Assembly: GCF_030209575.1 (NCBI RefSeq)
Contig: NZ_JARVRS010000001.1
Location: forward strand, 62,001 to 126,000
DNA length: 64,000 nucleotides
Direction of reading: 5' to 3'
From: Leifsonia sp. fls2-241-R2A-40a
GTDB taxonomy: Bacteria > Actinomycetota > Actinomycetes > Actinomycetales > Microbacteriaceae
This document shows positions 33,173-42,214 of the stretch, one piece after another. Position 1 is the stretch's first letter. Each line of letters begins with the position of its first letter. Below the pieces are notes generated by a model. It worked only from the letters and a program-made list of their open reading frames with translations. It had not been told where the DNA came from and made no database searches. Made by a program: the position numbers and the translations under genes.

Positions 33173-33227
33173 GATTTGCGCCAAATCTCGGGAAAGCGGC
33201 CGCGATAGCCACGATTTGGCGCAAATC
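33173..33227. repeat. 55-bp intergenic inverted repeat, copy A
   Basis: GATTTGCGCCAAATC (33173-33187) and its exact complement (33213-33227) flank 25 bp starting TCGGGAAAGCGGCCGC. Each arm is itself a small hairpin, GATTTG/CAAATC around CGC. Located between divergent glcD-like and ada genes, so it cannot be a terminator for either. Homologous to the repeat at 45136 (43 of 55 identical by eye). Confidence 0.85.
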
Positions 33228-33309
33228 GTCGAGGGGGGACGTCGCAAGGGCGCGCGGTCGTGTCCGATTTCCGCTATCAGGGGTCGGTGGCGGGTGGCAG
33301 GGTGGAGGC

Positions 33310-34830
33310 ATGAGCACCGCCCGCCATGACGTCACCGAGCCCGTTTCCGCCGACCCCGTATTCGCGGAGCGGTACCGGGCGATGAGTGCCAGGGATGCGC
33401 GCTTCGACGGGCAGTTCATCACCGGCGTGCACTCCACCGGGATCTACTGCCGGCCCAGCTGCCCGGCCGTCACCCCGAAGCCCGGCAACGTCAGCTTCTA
33501 CCTCACGGCTGCCGCCGCGCACGAGGCCGGCCTGCGCGCCTGCAAGCGATGCCTCCCGGATGCCGTTCCCGGCTCGCCCGAGTGGAACATCCGCGACGAC
33601 CTCGCCGCCCGCGCCATGCGCCTCATCGCCGACGGCACGGTCGAACGGGAGGGCGTCCCCGGCCTCGCGCGGCGGCTCGGCTACACGCCGCGGCACCTGA
33701 ACCGCGTGCTCACCGCCGAGCTGGGTGCGGGTCCGCTCGCTCTCGCTCGAGCGCACCGGGCCCAGACGGCGCGCCTGCTGCTCACGGGCACCGATCTGCC
33801 GATCACCGATGTGGCCTTCGCCGCGGGCTTCAGCAGCGTCCGCCAGTTCAACGAGACGATGGCCGAGGTCTACCGGTTGACGCCCGGCGCCATCCGCACG
33901 GCCGCGCGCCGCTCGCCGGCGGCCGCGCACCGCGGACCGGGGGCGGTGACGCTCAGCCTGCGGCTCCCGGCGCGGGCGCCGTTCGACGGAGCGTCGGTCC
34001 TCGGGTTCCTGGGCGCGCGCGCCATCGAGGGGATGGAGTCGTCCGGCACCGCCGGCGCCGAGTACGCACGCGCCCTGCGCCTGCCGCACGGGCCGGCGGC
34101 CGTGCGGCTCACCCTGACCGGCACTCCCGCCGTACCGGCGGTCCAGTGCGAGGCGGCGCTCGCCGACATCGCCGACCTCGCGCCGCTCGTCGCACGCGTG
34201 CGCCGGCTGCTCGACCTGGACGCCGACGCGGAGGCGATCGACGCGGTGCTCGCCTCCGACCCCGCCCTCGCCCCCCGCGTCGCGGCGTCGCCCGGGCTGC
34301 GCCTCCCCGGCGCGGTGGATGCGGAGGAGATCGTGTTCCGCGCGCTCATCGGGCAGCAGGTGTCCGTGGCGGCGGCGCGGACCGCGCTCACCCGGCTCAC
34401 CGACGCGCTGGGCGAACCCATCGCCCTCCCCGTCCCGGGAGGCGACGGCACGTTCACCCGGCTCTTCCCGACCGCCGCTGCCATCGCCGAGCGCGGCCGG
34501 GAGGTGCTGCGCGGCCCCGCGCGGCGGGTCGACGCGATCATCGGCGTCGCCACCGAACTCGCGGAGGGACGGCTCGTGATCGACGTCGGGGAGTCGCGCG
34601 ACGACCTCGAGCAGCGGCTGCTCGCCCTCCCCGGCGTCGGGCCGTGGACCGCCGGGTACATCGCCCTCCGGGTGCTCGGCAGCCCCGACGTGCTGCTCAC
34701 CGGCGACCTCGCCCTGCGGCAGGGAGCCACGCGGCTCGGCCTGCCGTCCGAGCCGCGCGCGCTGGCCGAGTACGGGACTCGATGGGCGCCGTGGCGCAGC
34801 TACGCGGGCCTCCACTTGTGGAGGAGCTGA
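33310..34830 (+). CDS. Ada sensor - AraC HTH - AlkA glycosylase fusion
   Basis: A 506-aa DNA repair/regulatory fusion. Residues 20-85 are the Ada zinc domain: Cys47, Cys51, Cys78 and Cys81 keep the +4, +27, +3 spacing of E. coli Ada, with FDGQFITGVHSTGIYCRPSC. Residues 95-190 are an AraC HTH (LARRLGYTPRHLNRVL, VAFAAGFSSVRQFNETMAEVYRLTP). Residues ~215-506 are an AlkA-type glycosylase with the HhH-GPD (LPGVGPWTAGYIALRVLG) and catalytic Asp in LLTGDLAL. It would sense methylphosphotriesters and excise 3-alkyladenine. The O6-methylguanine transferase part is absent. Start 33310 has GGTGGAGG just upstream. Confidence 0.93.
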   Translation: MSTARHDVTEPVSADPVFAERYRAMSARDARFDGQFITGVHSTGIYCRPSCPAVTPKPGNVSFYLTAAAAHEAGLRACKRCLPDAVPGSPEWNIRDDLAARAMRLIADGTVEREGVPGLARRLGYTPRHLNRVLTAELGAGPLALARAHRAQTARLLLTGTDLPITDVAFAAGFSSVRQFNETMAEVYRLTPGAIRTAARRSPAAAHRGPGAVTLSLRLPARAPFDGASVLGFLGARAIEGMESSGTAGAEYARALRLPHGPAAVRLTLTGTPAVPAVQCEAALADIADLAPLVARVRRLLDLDADAEAIDAVLASDPALAPRVAASPGLRLPGAVDAEEIVFRALIGQQVSVAAARTALTRLTDALGEPIALPVPGGDGTFTRLFPTAAAIAERGREVLRGPARRVDAIIGVATELAEGRLVIDVGESRDDLEQRLLALPGVGPWTAGYIALRVLGSPDVLLTGDLALRQGATRLGLPSEPRALAEYGTRWAPWRSYAGLHLWRS

Positions 34831-34847
34831 AAGGGTACGATCACCAC

Positions 34848-35609
34848 GTGCCCACCGTCTCGGTCGTGATCCCCGCTCTCGACGACGCGGAGATGCTCTC
34901 GCAGTGCCTGACTGCGCTGGCGGCGCAGTTGCGGCCGGCCGAGGAGATCATCGTGGTCGACAACGGCAGCACGGACGACACTGCGGCCGTCGCGCGCGCG
35001 GCAGGCGCCCGCGTGGTCGAGCAGCCCCGGCGCGGCATCTGGCCCGCCGCATCCACCGGGTACGACGCCGCCACCGGCGACATCATCGCCCGATTGGATG
35101 CGGACTCGCGCCCGCCCGCCGACTGGCTGCTCCACATCGAGGCCGAGCTCCTCGACGCCCCGGAGGTCGGCGTGCTGACCGGCCCCGGCGTCTTCTACGA
35201 CGGGAGCACCGTCGTCGCGGGTCTCGGCCAGGTGCTCTACATCGGCGGGTACTTCTGGTCGATGGGGCTGTGGCTCGGGAACGCGCCGGTCTTCGGCTCC
35301 AACTTCGCCATGCGGCGGGAGGTGTGGCTGGACGCCCGGAGCCGCGTGCACCGTGATCGCAGCGACATCCACGACGACCTCGACCTCTCCTTCCACCTGG
35401 GCCTCGACGTCATCGTCCGCTACGACGAGCGCCTGACCGTCGGCATCTCCGCGCGTCCCTTCTCCACCTGGCGCGGCTTCGGCCGCCGGCTGGGATGGGC
35501 GTACACGACGCTGGCCATGCACCTGCCCGAGCAGTCGCCGTGGCGGCGCCGGGTCGACCGCCGGCGGCGCGCACATGAGCAGGAGCGCGACGTCCCGGGC
35601 GTCGCCTGA
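34848..35609 (+). CDS. glycosyltransferase family 2
   Basis: A 253-aa GT-A enzyme. PTVSVVIPALDDAEMLSQCL begins the nucleotide-sugar domain, IIVVDNGSTDDTAAVA and ARLDADSRPPADWL carry the acidic triad and the DxD-like motif, and the middle FGSNFAMRREVWLD and DIHDDLDLSFHL supply the ED-type base region. No membrane span is obvious, apart from a hydrophobic patch VLYIGGYFWSMGLWLG. Acceptor unknown. GTG at 34848 follows TACGAT (34836-34841) by 6 nt: leaderless, although the ada stop is only 17 bp upstream. Confidence 0.9.
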   Translation: MPTVSVVIPALDDAEMLSQCLTALAAQLRPAEEIIVVDNGSTDDTAAVARAAGARVVEQPRRGIWPAASTGYDAATGDIIARLDADSRPPADWLLHIEAELLDAPEVGVLTGPGVFYDGSTVVAGLGQVLYIGGYFWSMGLWLGNAPVFGSNFAMRREVWLDARSRVHRDRSDIHDDLDLSFHLGLDVIVRYDERLTVGISARPFSTWRGFGRRLGWAYTTLAMHLPEQSPWRRRVDRRRRAHEQERDVPGVA

Positions 35610-35685
35610 CCAGCACCGACTGAGAGGGTTGCGCGCCACCCGCCTCCGGTTCGGTCGCGCGCCGCTGGCCCGATAGCCTGGGAGC

Positions 35686-36561
35686 GTGAGATTCTCGCAC
35701 CTCAGCACCGCCGCAGATCCCGGGCCCCGCCTGGCCGCCGTCATCGCAGACGGAGCACTCTTCCTCGACGAGGTGATGGCCCAGCCGCCACGGGACCTGC
35801 AGGAACTGATCGAGCGGGGCGATGAGGGGCTCGCCGAGGTTCGCGGTGTCGTCGCGGAGGCCGAGGCCGACGGCCGCGAACTGCCGCCCGTCCACGAACT
35901 GCGTCACGCCTCCGCGGTGCTGCGTCCACCGCACGTCATCGCGATCGGCGCCAACTACGCCGCGCACGCCTCCGAGCTGAAGCTGCGCAGCGAGAAGGCC
36001 GCCACCGTCTTCAACCTCTGGCCGAACTCGCTCGCGGGTCACGGCGGCACCACCACCTGGCCGGCCGACCTCTCCACCCAGGTCGACTACGAGGCCGAGC
36101 TCGGCGTGATCATCGGCAAGCCCGCCCGCAACGTCTCGGTGCGCGACGCGCTCGATCACGTCTGGGGCTACACGGTCGTCAACGACATCACGGCGCGCGA
36201 CCTGCAGTTCTCCGAGGCGCAGTGGTCCCGCTGCAAGTCGTTCGACGGCTTCACCCCCACCGGTCCCGTCGTCGTCACCGCCGACGAGATCCCCGACCCG
36301 CAGGACCTGTGGCTGACCACCAACGTCGACGGCGCGATCCTGCAGGATGCGTCCACGGCCGACATGGTGCGCAGTGTCCCCGAGCTGATCGAGTTCCTGT
36401 CGCGCTCCGCGACCATCCCGCCCGGGACGCTGATCTCGACGGGCAGCCCGGGCGGTGCGGGATACTCGCGCACCCCGCCGGTGTTCCTCCGCGACCGCTC
36501 CATCGTGACCGTGTCGATCGGCGGGATCGGCTACCTCACCACGTACTGCCGCGTCACCTGA
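35686..36561 (+). CDS. fumarylacetoacetate hydrolase family protein
   Basis: A 291-aa FAH-fold metalloenzyme. IAIGANYAAHASELK, STQVDYEAELGVIIGKPARNV (metal-binding Glu-x-Glu), GYTVVNDITARDLQ and KSFDGFTPTGPVVV are the conserved blocks, and STGSPGGAGYSRTPPVFL the C-terminal one. Members hydrolyse acylpyruvates, hydrate 2-oxo-hepta-dienoates or decarboxylate oxaloacetate, so the precise reaction is open. GTG 35686 is 6 nt after TAGCCT (35674-35679). Confidence 0.92.
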   Translation: MRFSHLSTAADPGPRLAAVIADGALFLDEVMAQPPRDLQELIERGDEGLAEVRGVVAEAEADGRELPPVHELRHASAVLRPPHVIAIGANYAAHASELKLRSEKAATVFNLWPNSLAGHGGTTTWPADLSTQVDYEAELGVIIGKPARNVSVRDALDHVWGYTVVNDITARDLQFSEAQWSRCKSFDGFTPTGPVVVTADEIPDPQDLWLTTNVDGAILQDASTADMVRSVPELIEFLSRSATIPPGTLISTGSPGGAGYSRTPPVFLRDRSIVTVSIGGIGYLTTYCRVT

Positions 36562-36596
36562 CGACGTCCCGGCCCGAGGTGGGCTATCGTACCTTC

Positions 36597-37505
36597 GTGT
36601 CCATCGGGGAGCGGCGTCCGGTCACGGGCGGGGACGACGAGGCTGCACGCCTCGACGCCGCGCTGCCCGATATCGACTGGTCCATCGCGCCGGTCGGGAC
36701 CGTGTTCTCCCGCTTCCGTGCCCCGAGCGGCGAGCTGGCGGTCGCCTCGCTCGGCGACCCGGCCGACCCGCGGGTCGTCCTCATCCCCGGCGTGACGGGA
36801 TCGAAAGAGGACTTCTACCTGCTCGCGCCCATCCTGGTCGCGGCCGGCTACTACGTGCAGAGCTTCGACATGGCGGGGCAGTACGAATCGGCCGCCGCCG
36901 GGCCTGTCCCGGGCGGACGCTACACCTACGGACTGCTGGTCGCCGACGTCCTCGCCTTCCTCCGCGACGGCGGACCGGCCCATGTGCTCGGCTACTCGTT
37001 CGCGGGCATCCTCTCCGAGCTGGCTCTGGTGGAGCATCCCGAGCTGTTCCGCTCGCTCACGCTGCTTACCGCGCCGCCGGAGCCCGGGCAGGCGTTCCGC
37101 GGGGTACGCGTCATCGGCTGGCTGAGCTGGCTGACGACCGCGCATCAGGGAGCGGGGCTGATGATCTGGGGCATCACGACGAACAAGAACCGCGTGTCGG
37201 ACAGTCGGCTGGCCTTCGTCCGCGCGCGCTTCGCGCTGACGCGCCGCTCGAGCGTCGACGACATCGTGGGGCTCATGAAGCGGGTGCCGGATGTCCGGTC
37301 CCGCGTCGCCCGCAGCGGCGTCCCGGTGCTGGTCGCCACCGGCGACCACGACCTCTGGCCCACGCACATGCACGCCGCGAACGCGCAGGCGCTCGGCGCC
37401 CGGCTGGCGGTCTACCGCACCGGCCACAGCCCCTGCGAGACCGCGCCGCACCAGCTCGGGCGCGACATGATCGCGCTGTTCCGGGAGGCGGAGGGGCGCG
37501 CGTAA
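36597..37505 (+). CDS. alpha/beta hydrolase
   Basis: A 302-aa enzyme. HVLGYSFAGILSELAL contains the nucleophile elbow G-Y-S-F-A-G, VLVATGDHDLWP holds the acid Asp and RTGHSPCETAPHQL the catalytic His. The oxyanion region is VVLIPGVTGSKEDFYLL. Substrate unknown; esterase or lactonase are possible. GTG 36597 lies 6 nt after TATCGT (36585-36590). It follows the FAH-family gene by 35 bp on the same strand, but each has its own start signal. Confidence 0.9.
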   Translation: MSIGERRPVTGGDDEAARLDAALPDIDWSIAPVGTVFSRFRAPSGELAVASLGDPADPRVVLIPGVTGSKEDFYLLAPILVAAGYYVQSFDMAGQYESAAAGPVPGGRYTYGLLVADVLAFLRDGGPAHVLGYSFAGILSELALVEHPELFRSLTLLTAPPEPGQAFRGVRVIGWLSWLTTAHQGAGLMIWGITTNKNRVSDSRLAFVRARFALTRRSSVDDIVGLMKRVPDVRSRVARSGVPVLVATGDHDLWPTHMHAANAQALGARLAVYRTGHSPCETAPHQLGRDMIALFREAEGRA

Positions 37506-37609
37506 TGAGGCGCCGCATCCCACCCGGGCCCGTCCCCCGTTTGGGGGGATAGTCCCGCTCCTACCGGCCGACGCAGAATGACCGGGCAGCGAGGAGGACG
37601 GATGCGGAA

Positions 37610-37822
37610 ATGCAGGAAGACGACTTCATTCACCCGCCTCACCCCCCGCGTCTGCGCGAACACGTCGGGATGATCCGCTGGCAGCGCACCGGCGACGGCG
37701 AATGGGCCATGCAGACCGCCCGCGGGCAGTTCCTAGGGGGCAACGGCCACGTCTGGCGCGTCCGCCTCTACTCCGGGATCGAACTCGAGTACGACCTCGA
37801 GGAGTGGGCCCCGTTCCAGTGA
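37610..37822 (+). CDS. hypothetical protein (70 aa)
   Basis: Small soluble-looking protein, starting MQEDDFIHPPHPPRLREHVG and followed by a beta-rich core (MIRWQRTGDGEWAMQTARG, VWRVRLYSGIELEYDLEEW). No known family recognised. ATG at 37610 has GAGGAGGA about 11 nt upstream, and third-position GC is high, so it is likely real. It is isolated: 104 bp after the hydrolase and followed by its own strong terminator. Confidence 0.6.
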   Translation: MQEDDFIHPPHPPRLREHVGMIRWQRTGDGEWAMQTARGQFLGGNGHVWRVRLYSGIELEYDLEEWAPFQ

Positions 37823-37839
37823 CCTCCGCTGGGCGCTGA

Positions 37840-37868
37840 GCACCCGCCCGGCCGGGCCGGGCGGGTGC
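37840..37868. terminator. bidirectional terminator
   Basis: GCACCCGCCCGGCC and its complement flank one central G: a perfect 14-bp stem, nearly loopless, between the 70-aa gene and the convergent aspartase gene. Confidence 0.8.
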
Positions 37869-37977
37869 CGGCGCTCGGTGCAGCGAGACTCAACGCGCCG
37901 GCTCCCTTGTCGTCACGTCAGGCGTGACGACCTCTGTGGAGGCCCGGGACCAGTCTCGCGCCCGATGGGCCAATTGC

Positions 37978-39579
37978 CTAGTAGTGCGTCGGCTGCTCGT
38001 CGCCGTCGACCCGCGCCTCGAGCACCGCATCCGACTCGATGACCGGGATCGCGGTCGTGATGACCTCGAGTCCGCTCAGGCGGGCGGGCGACAGCAGGCG
38101 CGTGACCTCCTCGCGGCTCATGAGCTTCGCATCCACGACCAGGTCGGCGACGTTGTGCCCGGTGAGCAGGGCGGACTTCGCCAGCGCCGCCGCGGCCGCG
38201 TAGCCGATGTGCGGGGTGAGAGCGGTGATGACGCCCACCGACGAGCCGACCATCGCCCCGAGGCGCTCCTCGTTCGCGGTGATGCCGTCGACGCAGTTGA
38301 TGCGGAGGGTGTGGAACGCCTGCGCCATCCAGGTGATGCTCTGCAGCAGGGAGTGGGCGATGACCGGTTCGAAGGCGTTGAGCTGCAGCTGGCCGCCCTC
38401 CGCCGCCATGGTGACCGTCACATCCGCGCCGGCCACCGAGAAGGCGACCTGGTTGACGACCTCGGGGATGACCGGGTTGACCTTGCCGGGCATGATGCTG
38501 GAGCCCGCCTGGCGCGGCGGGAGATTGATCTCGCCGAGACCGGCCTGCGGTCCCGAGGAGAGCAGCCGGAGGTCGTTGCAGATCTTGGACAGCTTGATCG
38601 CGCTGCGCTTCAGCGAGCCGGAGAACGACATGAAGGCGCCGGCGTCGCTGGTCGACTCGATGAGGTCGGGGGCGGTCTCGAGGTTGAGCCCGGTGATCAC
38701 GTTGAGGTGCCGGACCGCGGCGGCCGCGTAGCCGGGGTCCGCGGTGATCCCGGTTCCGATCGCGGTCGCGCCGAGGTTGATCTCGGCGAGGAGCCACTTC
38801 GTCTCGGTGAGGCGTGCGTGATCCTCGGTGAGGGTCGTCGCGAAGCCGTGGAACTCCTGCCCGAGCGTCATCGGCACGGCGTCCTGCAACTGGGTGCGGC
38901 CGACCTTGAGGATGTTGCGGAACTCCTCCGCCTTGTGCGCGAACGAGTCGCGCAGCAGGGCGAGCTCGTCGAGCAGGTGGCCGAGCGCGAAGGTGAGTCC
39001 GATCTTGATGGCGGTCGGGTACGTGTCGTTGGTGCTCTGGCTGCGGTTGACGTCGTCGATCGGATGGATGTGCGCGTAGTCGCCCTTGGGGTGGCCGTCG
39101 AGCTCGAGCGCGATGTTGGCGATGACCTCGTTGGCGTTCATGTTGGTCGAGGTGCCCGCGCCGCCCTGCATGACGCCGACGACGAACTGGTCGTGGAAGC
39201 GGCCGTCGATGATGAGCTGGCAGGCCTGGTCGATCAGGTCGGCCTTGTGCGGTTCGAGCACGCCGATCTCGAGGTTCGCCCGGGCGGCGGCCTGCTTGAC
39301 GGCGGCCAGCGCGACGATGAGGTCCGGGTAGACGGAGATGGGGCGCTTGGCGATCGGGAAGTTCTCGAGCGCCCGCGAGGTGTGGACGCCCCAGTAGGCG
39401 TCGGCGGGGATCTCGCGGCTGCCGAGGGAGTCGGTCTCGGTGCGCGTGGCGCGGCCGTCGGCGCTGGGGGTCGGGACGTCGGAGACGTTCTCGGACGCGT
39501 CGGTCACCTCGGCGGTGACGACGGGGATGGGGGCTGTCTTCGACTCGTCCATGGTTGCTGTCGGGTTCACGGTTGGCAC
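37978..39579 (-). CDS. aspA: aspartate ammonia-lyase with N-terminal extension
   Basis: A 533-aa member of the fumarase/aspartase superfamily, which splits L-aspartate to fumarate and ammonia. GSSIMPGKVNPVIPEVVNQV is the aspartase form of the SS-loop signature; fumarases have VNPTQCE. MQGGAGTSTNMNANEVIAN and NRSQSTNDTYPTAI are the two other conserved regions. The first ~60 residues (Thr/Glu/Asp-rich) are extra compared with the usual ~470-aa enzyme. GTG at 39579 with GAGAGG 5 nt upstream was chosen; ATG at 39552 is an alternative. Confidence 0.9.
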   Translation of the reverse strand: MPTVNPTATMDESKTAPIPVVTAEVTDASENVSDVPTPSADGRATRTETDSLGSREIPADAYWGVHTSRALENFPIAKRPISVYPDLIVALAAVKQAAARANLEIGVLEPHKADLIDQACQLIIDGRFHDQFVVGVMQGGAGTSTNMNANEVIANIALELDGHPKGDYAHIHPIDDVNRSQSTNDTYPTAIKIGLTFALGHLLDELALLRDSFAHKAEEFRNILKVGRTQLQDAVPMTLGQEFHGFATTLTEDHARLTETKWLLAEINLGATAIGTGITADPGYAAAAVRHLNVITGLNLETAPDLIESTSDAGAFMSFSGSLKRSAIKLSKICNDLRLLSSGPQAGLGEINLPPRQAGSSIMPGKVNPVIPEVVNQVAFSVAGADVTVTMAAEGGQLQLNAFEPVIAHSLLQSITWMAQAFHTLRINCVDGITANEERLGAMVGSSVGVITALTPHIGYAAAAALAKSALLTGHNVADLVVDAKLMSREEVTRLLSPARLSGLEVITTAIPVIESDAVLEARVDGDEQPTHY

Positions 39580-39717
39580 CGTTGCCTCTCGTTGTGCGTT
39601 GGCATGCGTTCGCGCCGGATGTTCGTGGCCTCCGGCAGTGCCGAGCCTACCCCTGGGCATCGGAGGCCCGGTGGACACCCTGTACCGCGTCAGGCCGCCG
39701 CTTCGACACGGTGTCGA

Positions 39718-41100
39718 TCAGCCCAGCTTGCGCAGCAGCCCGCGCGCGAAGCGGTCCTTCGCCTCGGTGTACGGCGGGTAGATCAGGCGCAGCGTGTCCG
39801 GGCTGAGCGCCTTGCTGAGCACTGCCTTCTCGTGGCTGAACGTGCGCAGCGAACGCTCGCCGTGGTACGCGCCGGCGCCGCTCTCCCCCACGCCGCCGAA
39901 CGGCAGTCCCGCCACCGCCAGGTGCGCCGCGGGGACGCCGAAGCCGACCGCGCCGGAGCTCGTCTCGGTGAGGATGCGGCGGCGTACCGTCGCGCTCGAG
40001 GTGAAGACGTACAGCGCGAGCGGCTTGTCCCCGGCGCGGATGAAACGGATGGCGTCGTCGAGCCGGTCGACCGGGAGGATCGGCAGGATCGGGCCGAAGA
40101 TCTCCTCCGCCATGACGGGCGAGTCCGGCGCGACCTCGGTCAGGACGGTCGGCGCCAGGTAGCGGCCGGTGGCGTCGTGCCCGCCGCCGACGGCTGCGGT
40201 GCCGGAGCCGAGCATCCCGGTCAGGCGGTCGAACTGGCGGTCGTTGACGATCCGGCCGTAGTCGGGGCTCTGCGCCGGGTCGTCGCCGTAGAGGTCGCGC
40301 ACGGCGTCCCGGAGTGCGTCGGTGAGGCGCGGCACGACGGAGCGGTCGGCGAGGACGTAGTCGGGTGCGACGCAGGTCTGGCCGGCGTTCATGAACTTGC
40401 CCCAGGCGATGCGCCGCGCGGCGGCCGCGACGTCGACGGTGCCGTCGACGTAGACGGGCGACTTGCCGCCCAGCTCCAAGGTCACAGGCGTGAGGTGCTC
40501 GACGGCCGCCGCCGCCACGATCCGTCCGACCCGGCCGTTGCCGGTGTAGAAGATGTGGTCGAAGCGCTGCGCGAGCAGGTCGGTGGTCTCCTCCACCCCG
40601 CCCTCGACGACCGCGACCGCCCGGGCATCCAGGTACTGCGGGATGAAGCGGGCCATCGCCGCCGACGTGGCCGGGGCGAGTTCGCTGGGCTTGAGCACGA
40701 CGGCGTTCCCCGCCGCGAGCGCGCCGACGAGCGGTGCGAGGAGCAGCTGGACCGGGTAGTTCCATGGTGCGATGACGAGCACCACCCCGACCGGCTCGAG
40801 GATCGTGGATGCGCGGGCCGGCATCAGCGCGCCGGGAACCGGAACGCGGCGCGGCCGCAGCCAGCGGCGCAGGTGCTTCAGCGTGTGGTCGATCTCGCCC
40901 ACGACGAACCCGAGTTCGGCGATCTGCGACTCGGTGGGGTTCTTGGCGAGGTCGGCGAGCAGCGCATCCTCGAAGTCGGCGGCCCGCTCGGTGAGCATCC
41001 TCCGCAGAGCCTTCAGCTGCGCCAGGCGCCAGGCCAGCGGCTTCGTGGTGCCGCGATCGAACGCGGAGCGGAGGGCGTCGACGGTACGGGCATGCGTCAT
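39718..41100 (-). CDS. aldehyde dehydrogenase (ALDH3-like)
   Basis: A 460-aa NAD(P)-dependent dehydrogenase. [30 protein letters not shown] binds the cofactor, [13 protein letters not shown] provides the general-base Glu, and [14 protein letters not shown] the catalytic Cys. The short length and lack of the N-terminal ~30 residues fit ALDH3/coniferyl-aldehyde-type enzymes, which oxidise fatty or aromatic aldehydes. Substrate unknown. TAGGAT (41107-41112) lies 6 nt before ATG 41100: leaderless. Confidence 0.92.
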   Translation of the reverse strand: MTHARTVDALRSAFDRGTTKPLAWRLAQLKALRRMLTERAADFEDALLADLAKNPTESQIAELGFVVGEIDHTLKHLRRWLRPRRVPVPGALMPARASTILEPVGVVLVIAPWNYPVQLLLAPLVGALAAGNAVVLKPSELAPATSAAMARFIPQYLDARAVAVVEGGVEETTDLLAQRFDHIFYTGNGRVGRIVAAAAVEHLTPVTLELGGKSPVYVDGTVDVAAAARRIAWGKFMNAGQTCVAPDYVLADRSVVPRLTDALRDAVRDLYGDDPAQSPDYGRIVNDRQFDRLTGMLGSGTAAVGGGHDATGRYLAPTVLTEVAPDSPVMAEEIFGPILPILPVDRLDDAIRFIRAGDKPLALYVFTSSATVRRRILTETSSGAVGFGVPAAHLAVAGLPFGGVGESGAGAYHGERSLRTFSHEKAVLSKALSPDTLRLIYPPYTEAKDRFARGLLRKLG

Positions 41101-41128
41101 GCGCCCATCCTACGAACGACCGCTGCGG

Positions 41129-41812
41129 TCAGCGCGCGGGGCGGTACGCCAGATCGAAGATGGCGTGGCCGAGGCGCTCGCCCCGGCGCTCGAACTTGGT
41201 GACGGGGCGGTCGTCGGGGCGGGGGACGAAGTGCGCGTCGCCGGCCACGTTCGTGAGCCCCGGCTCCGCATCCAGCACCTCGATCATGTGCTCGGCGTAG
41301 GGCTCCCAGTCGGTAGCGAGCCGCAGCACGCCGTCGTCCGCGAGCGCTGCGGCGAGCAGCCGGCCGACCTCCGGCTGGATGAGCCGCCGGCGGTGATGCC
41401 GGGCCTTCGGCCACGGGTCCGGGAAGAAGACGAGGATCTCGTCCACCGAGCGCTCAGCCAGTCCCCGCTCGAAGACCTCGACGGCGTCGTGGCGGATGAT
41501 CCGGATGTTGTGGAGCCCGCGATCCCGCATCCCGCCCAGCACCCGGCCGATGCCGGCGCCGTGCACCTCGATCCCGAGGAAGTCGCGGTCGGGGTGACGC
41601 TCGGCGAGCGTGAGCAGATTCTCGCCGTTGCCGAAGCCGATCTCGACGACCCGCGGAGCTGTCCGCCCGAAGGCGGCGTCGAGGTCGAGCGGCGAGCCGT
41701 CGAAGTCGATGCCGAAAGTGGGCCACAGCTCGTCGATCGCGCGGGACTGTGCCTCGGTCTTGCGCCCGCGGACGACGAAACTGCGGGGCCGGACGAGCGG
41801 GGATGGTTCCAT
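41129..41812 (-). CDS. trmB: tRNA (guanine-N7-)-methyltransferase
   Basis: A 227-aa SAM methyltransferase that forms m7G46 in the variable loop of tRNA. VVEIGFGNGENLLTLAERHPDRDFLGIEVHGAGIGRVL is the SAM site and FPDPWPKARHHRRRLIQPEVG the diagnostic catalytic motif. RSFVVRGRKTEAQSRAIDELWP is the conserved N-terminal part. GACAAT at 41819-41824 is 6 nt before the ATG. Confidence 0.95.
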   Translation of the reverse strand: MEPSPLVRPRSFVVRGRKTEAQSRAIDELWPTFGIDFDGSPLDLDAAFGRTAPRVVEIGFGNGENLLTLAERHPDRDFLGIEVHGAGIGRVLGGMRDRGLHNIRIIRHDAVEVFERGLAERSVDEILVFFPDPWPKARHHRRRLIQPEVGRLLAAALADDGVLRLATDWEPYAEHMIEVLDAEPGLTNVAGDAHFVPRPDDRPVTKFERRGERLGHAIFDLAYRPAR

Positions 41813-41839
41813 CCCTCTATTGTCGCAGCGCGGTGGAGA

Positions 41840-42133
41840 TCAGTTGAATGCGAACGGCAGCGCGGCGAACCCGATCCCGATGCCGACCAGCGTGAGCAGC
41901 GCGACGAACGCGATGCCGACGAGCATCACCGCGTTCAGGACGATGCCCCACACGGCGTAGGTCTTGCCGAGCGGCTCCTGCTTGAGCGCCAGGATGCCGA
42001 CGACGAGGCCGGCGACGGGTGCGACGAGGGTCCACCCGAACACGATCGAGGCGATGCCCAGCGCGAGGCTGGTGATGCTGAGCGTGCGGACGGGTGCGAC
42101 GGTGGAGTAGGACGTTTCAGTGGTGGTGGTCAT
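41840..42133 (-). CDS. DUF4190-type small membrane protein
   Basis: A 97-aa protein with two hydrophobic segments: SITSLALGIASIVFGWTLVAPVAGLVVGILAL and GIVLNAVMLVGIAFVALLTLVGIGIGFAAL, typical of DUF4190, with a Thr/Ser-rich N-terminus. Function unknown. ATG at 42133 has no clear Shine-Dalgarno. It lies 27 bp upstream of trmB on the same strand. Confidence 0.8.
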   Translation of the reverse strand: MTTTTETSYSTVAPVRTLSITSLALGIASIVFGWTLVAPVAGLVVGILALKQEPLGKTYAVWGIVLNAVMLVGIAFVALLTLVGIGIGFAALPFAFN

Positions 42134-42214
42134 GGATCCAGTCAAGCGGCACGCGCCATCGCCCGGTATCCGGATAACCCCCGATTCGACCCTGAGGCCC
42201 ACCCACCACTCAAG

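Noticed and set aside
37924-41202. A 1092-codon plus-strand open frame antisense to aspA and the aldehyde dehydrogenase gene
   Set aside because: Composition is the mirror image of the coding genes; no recognisable domain. Both antisense genes have catalytic motifs.
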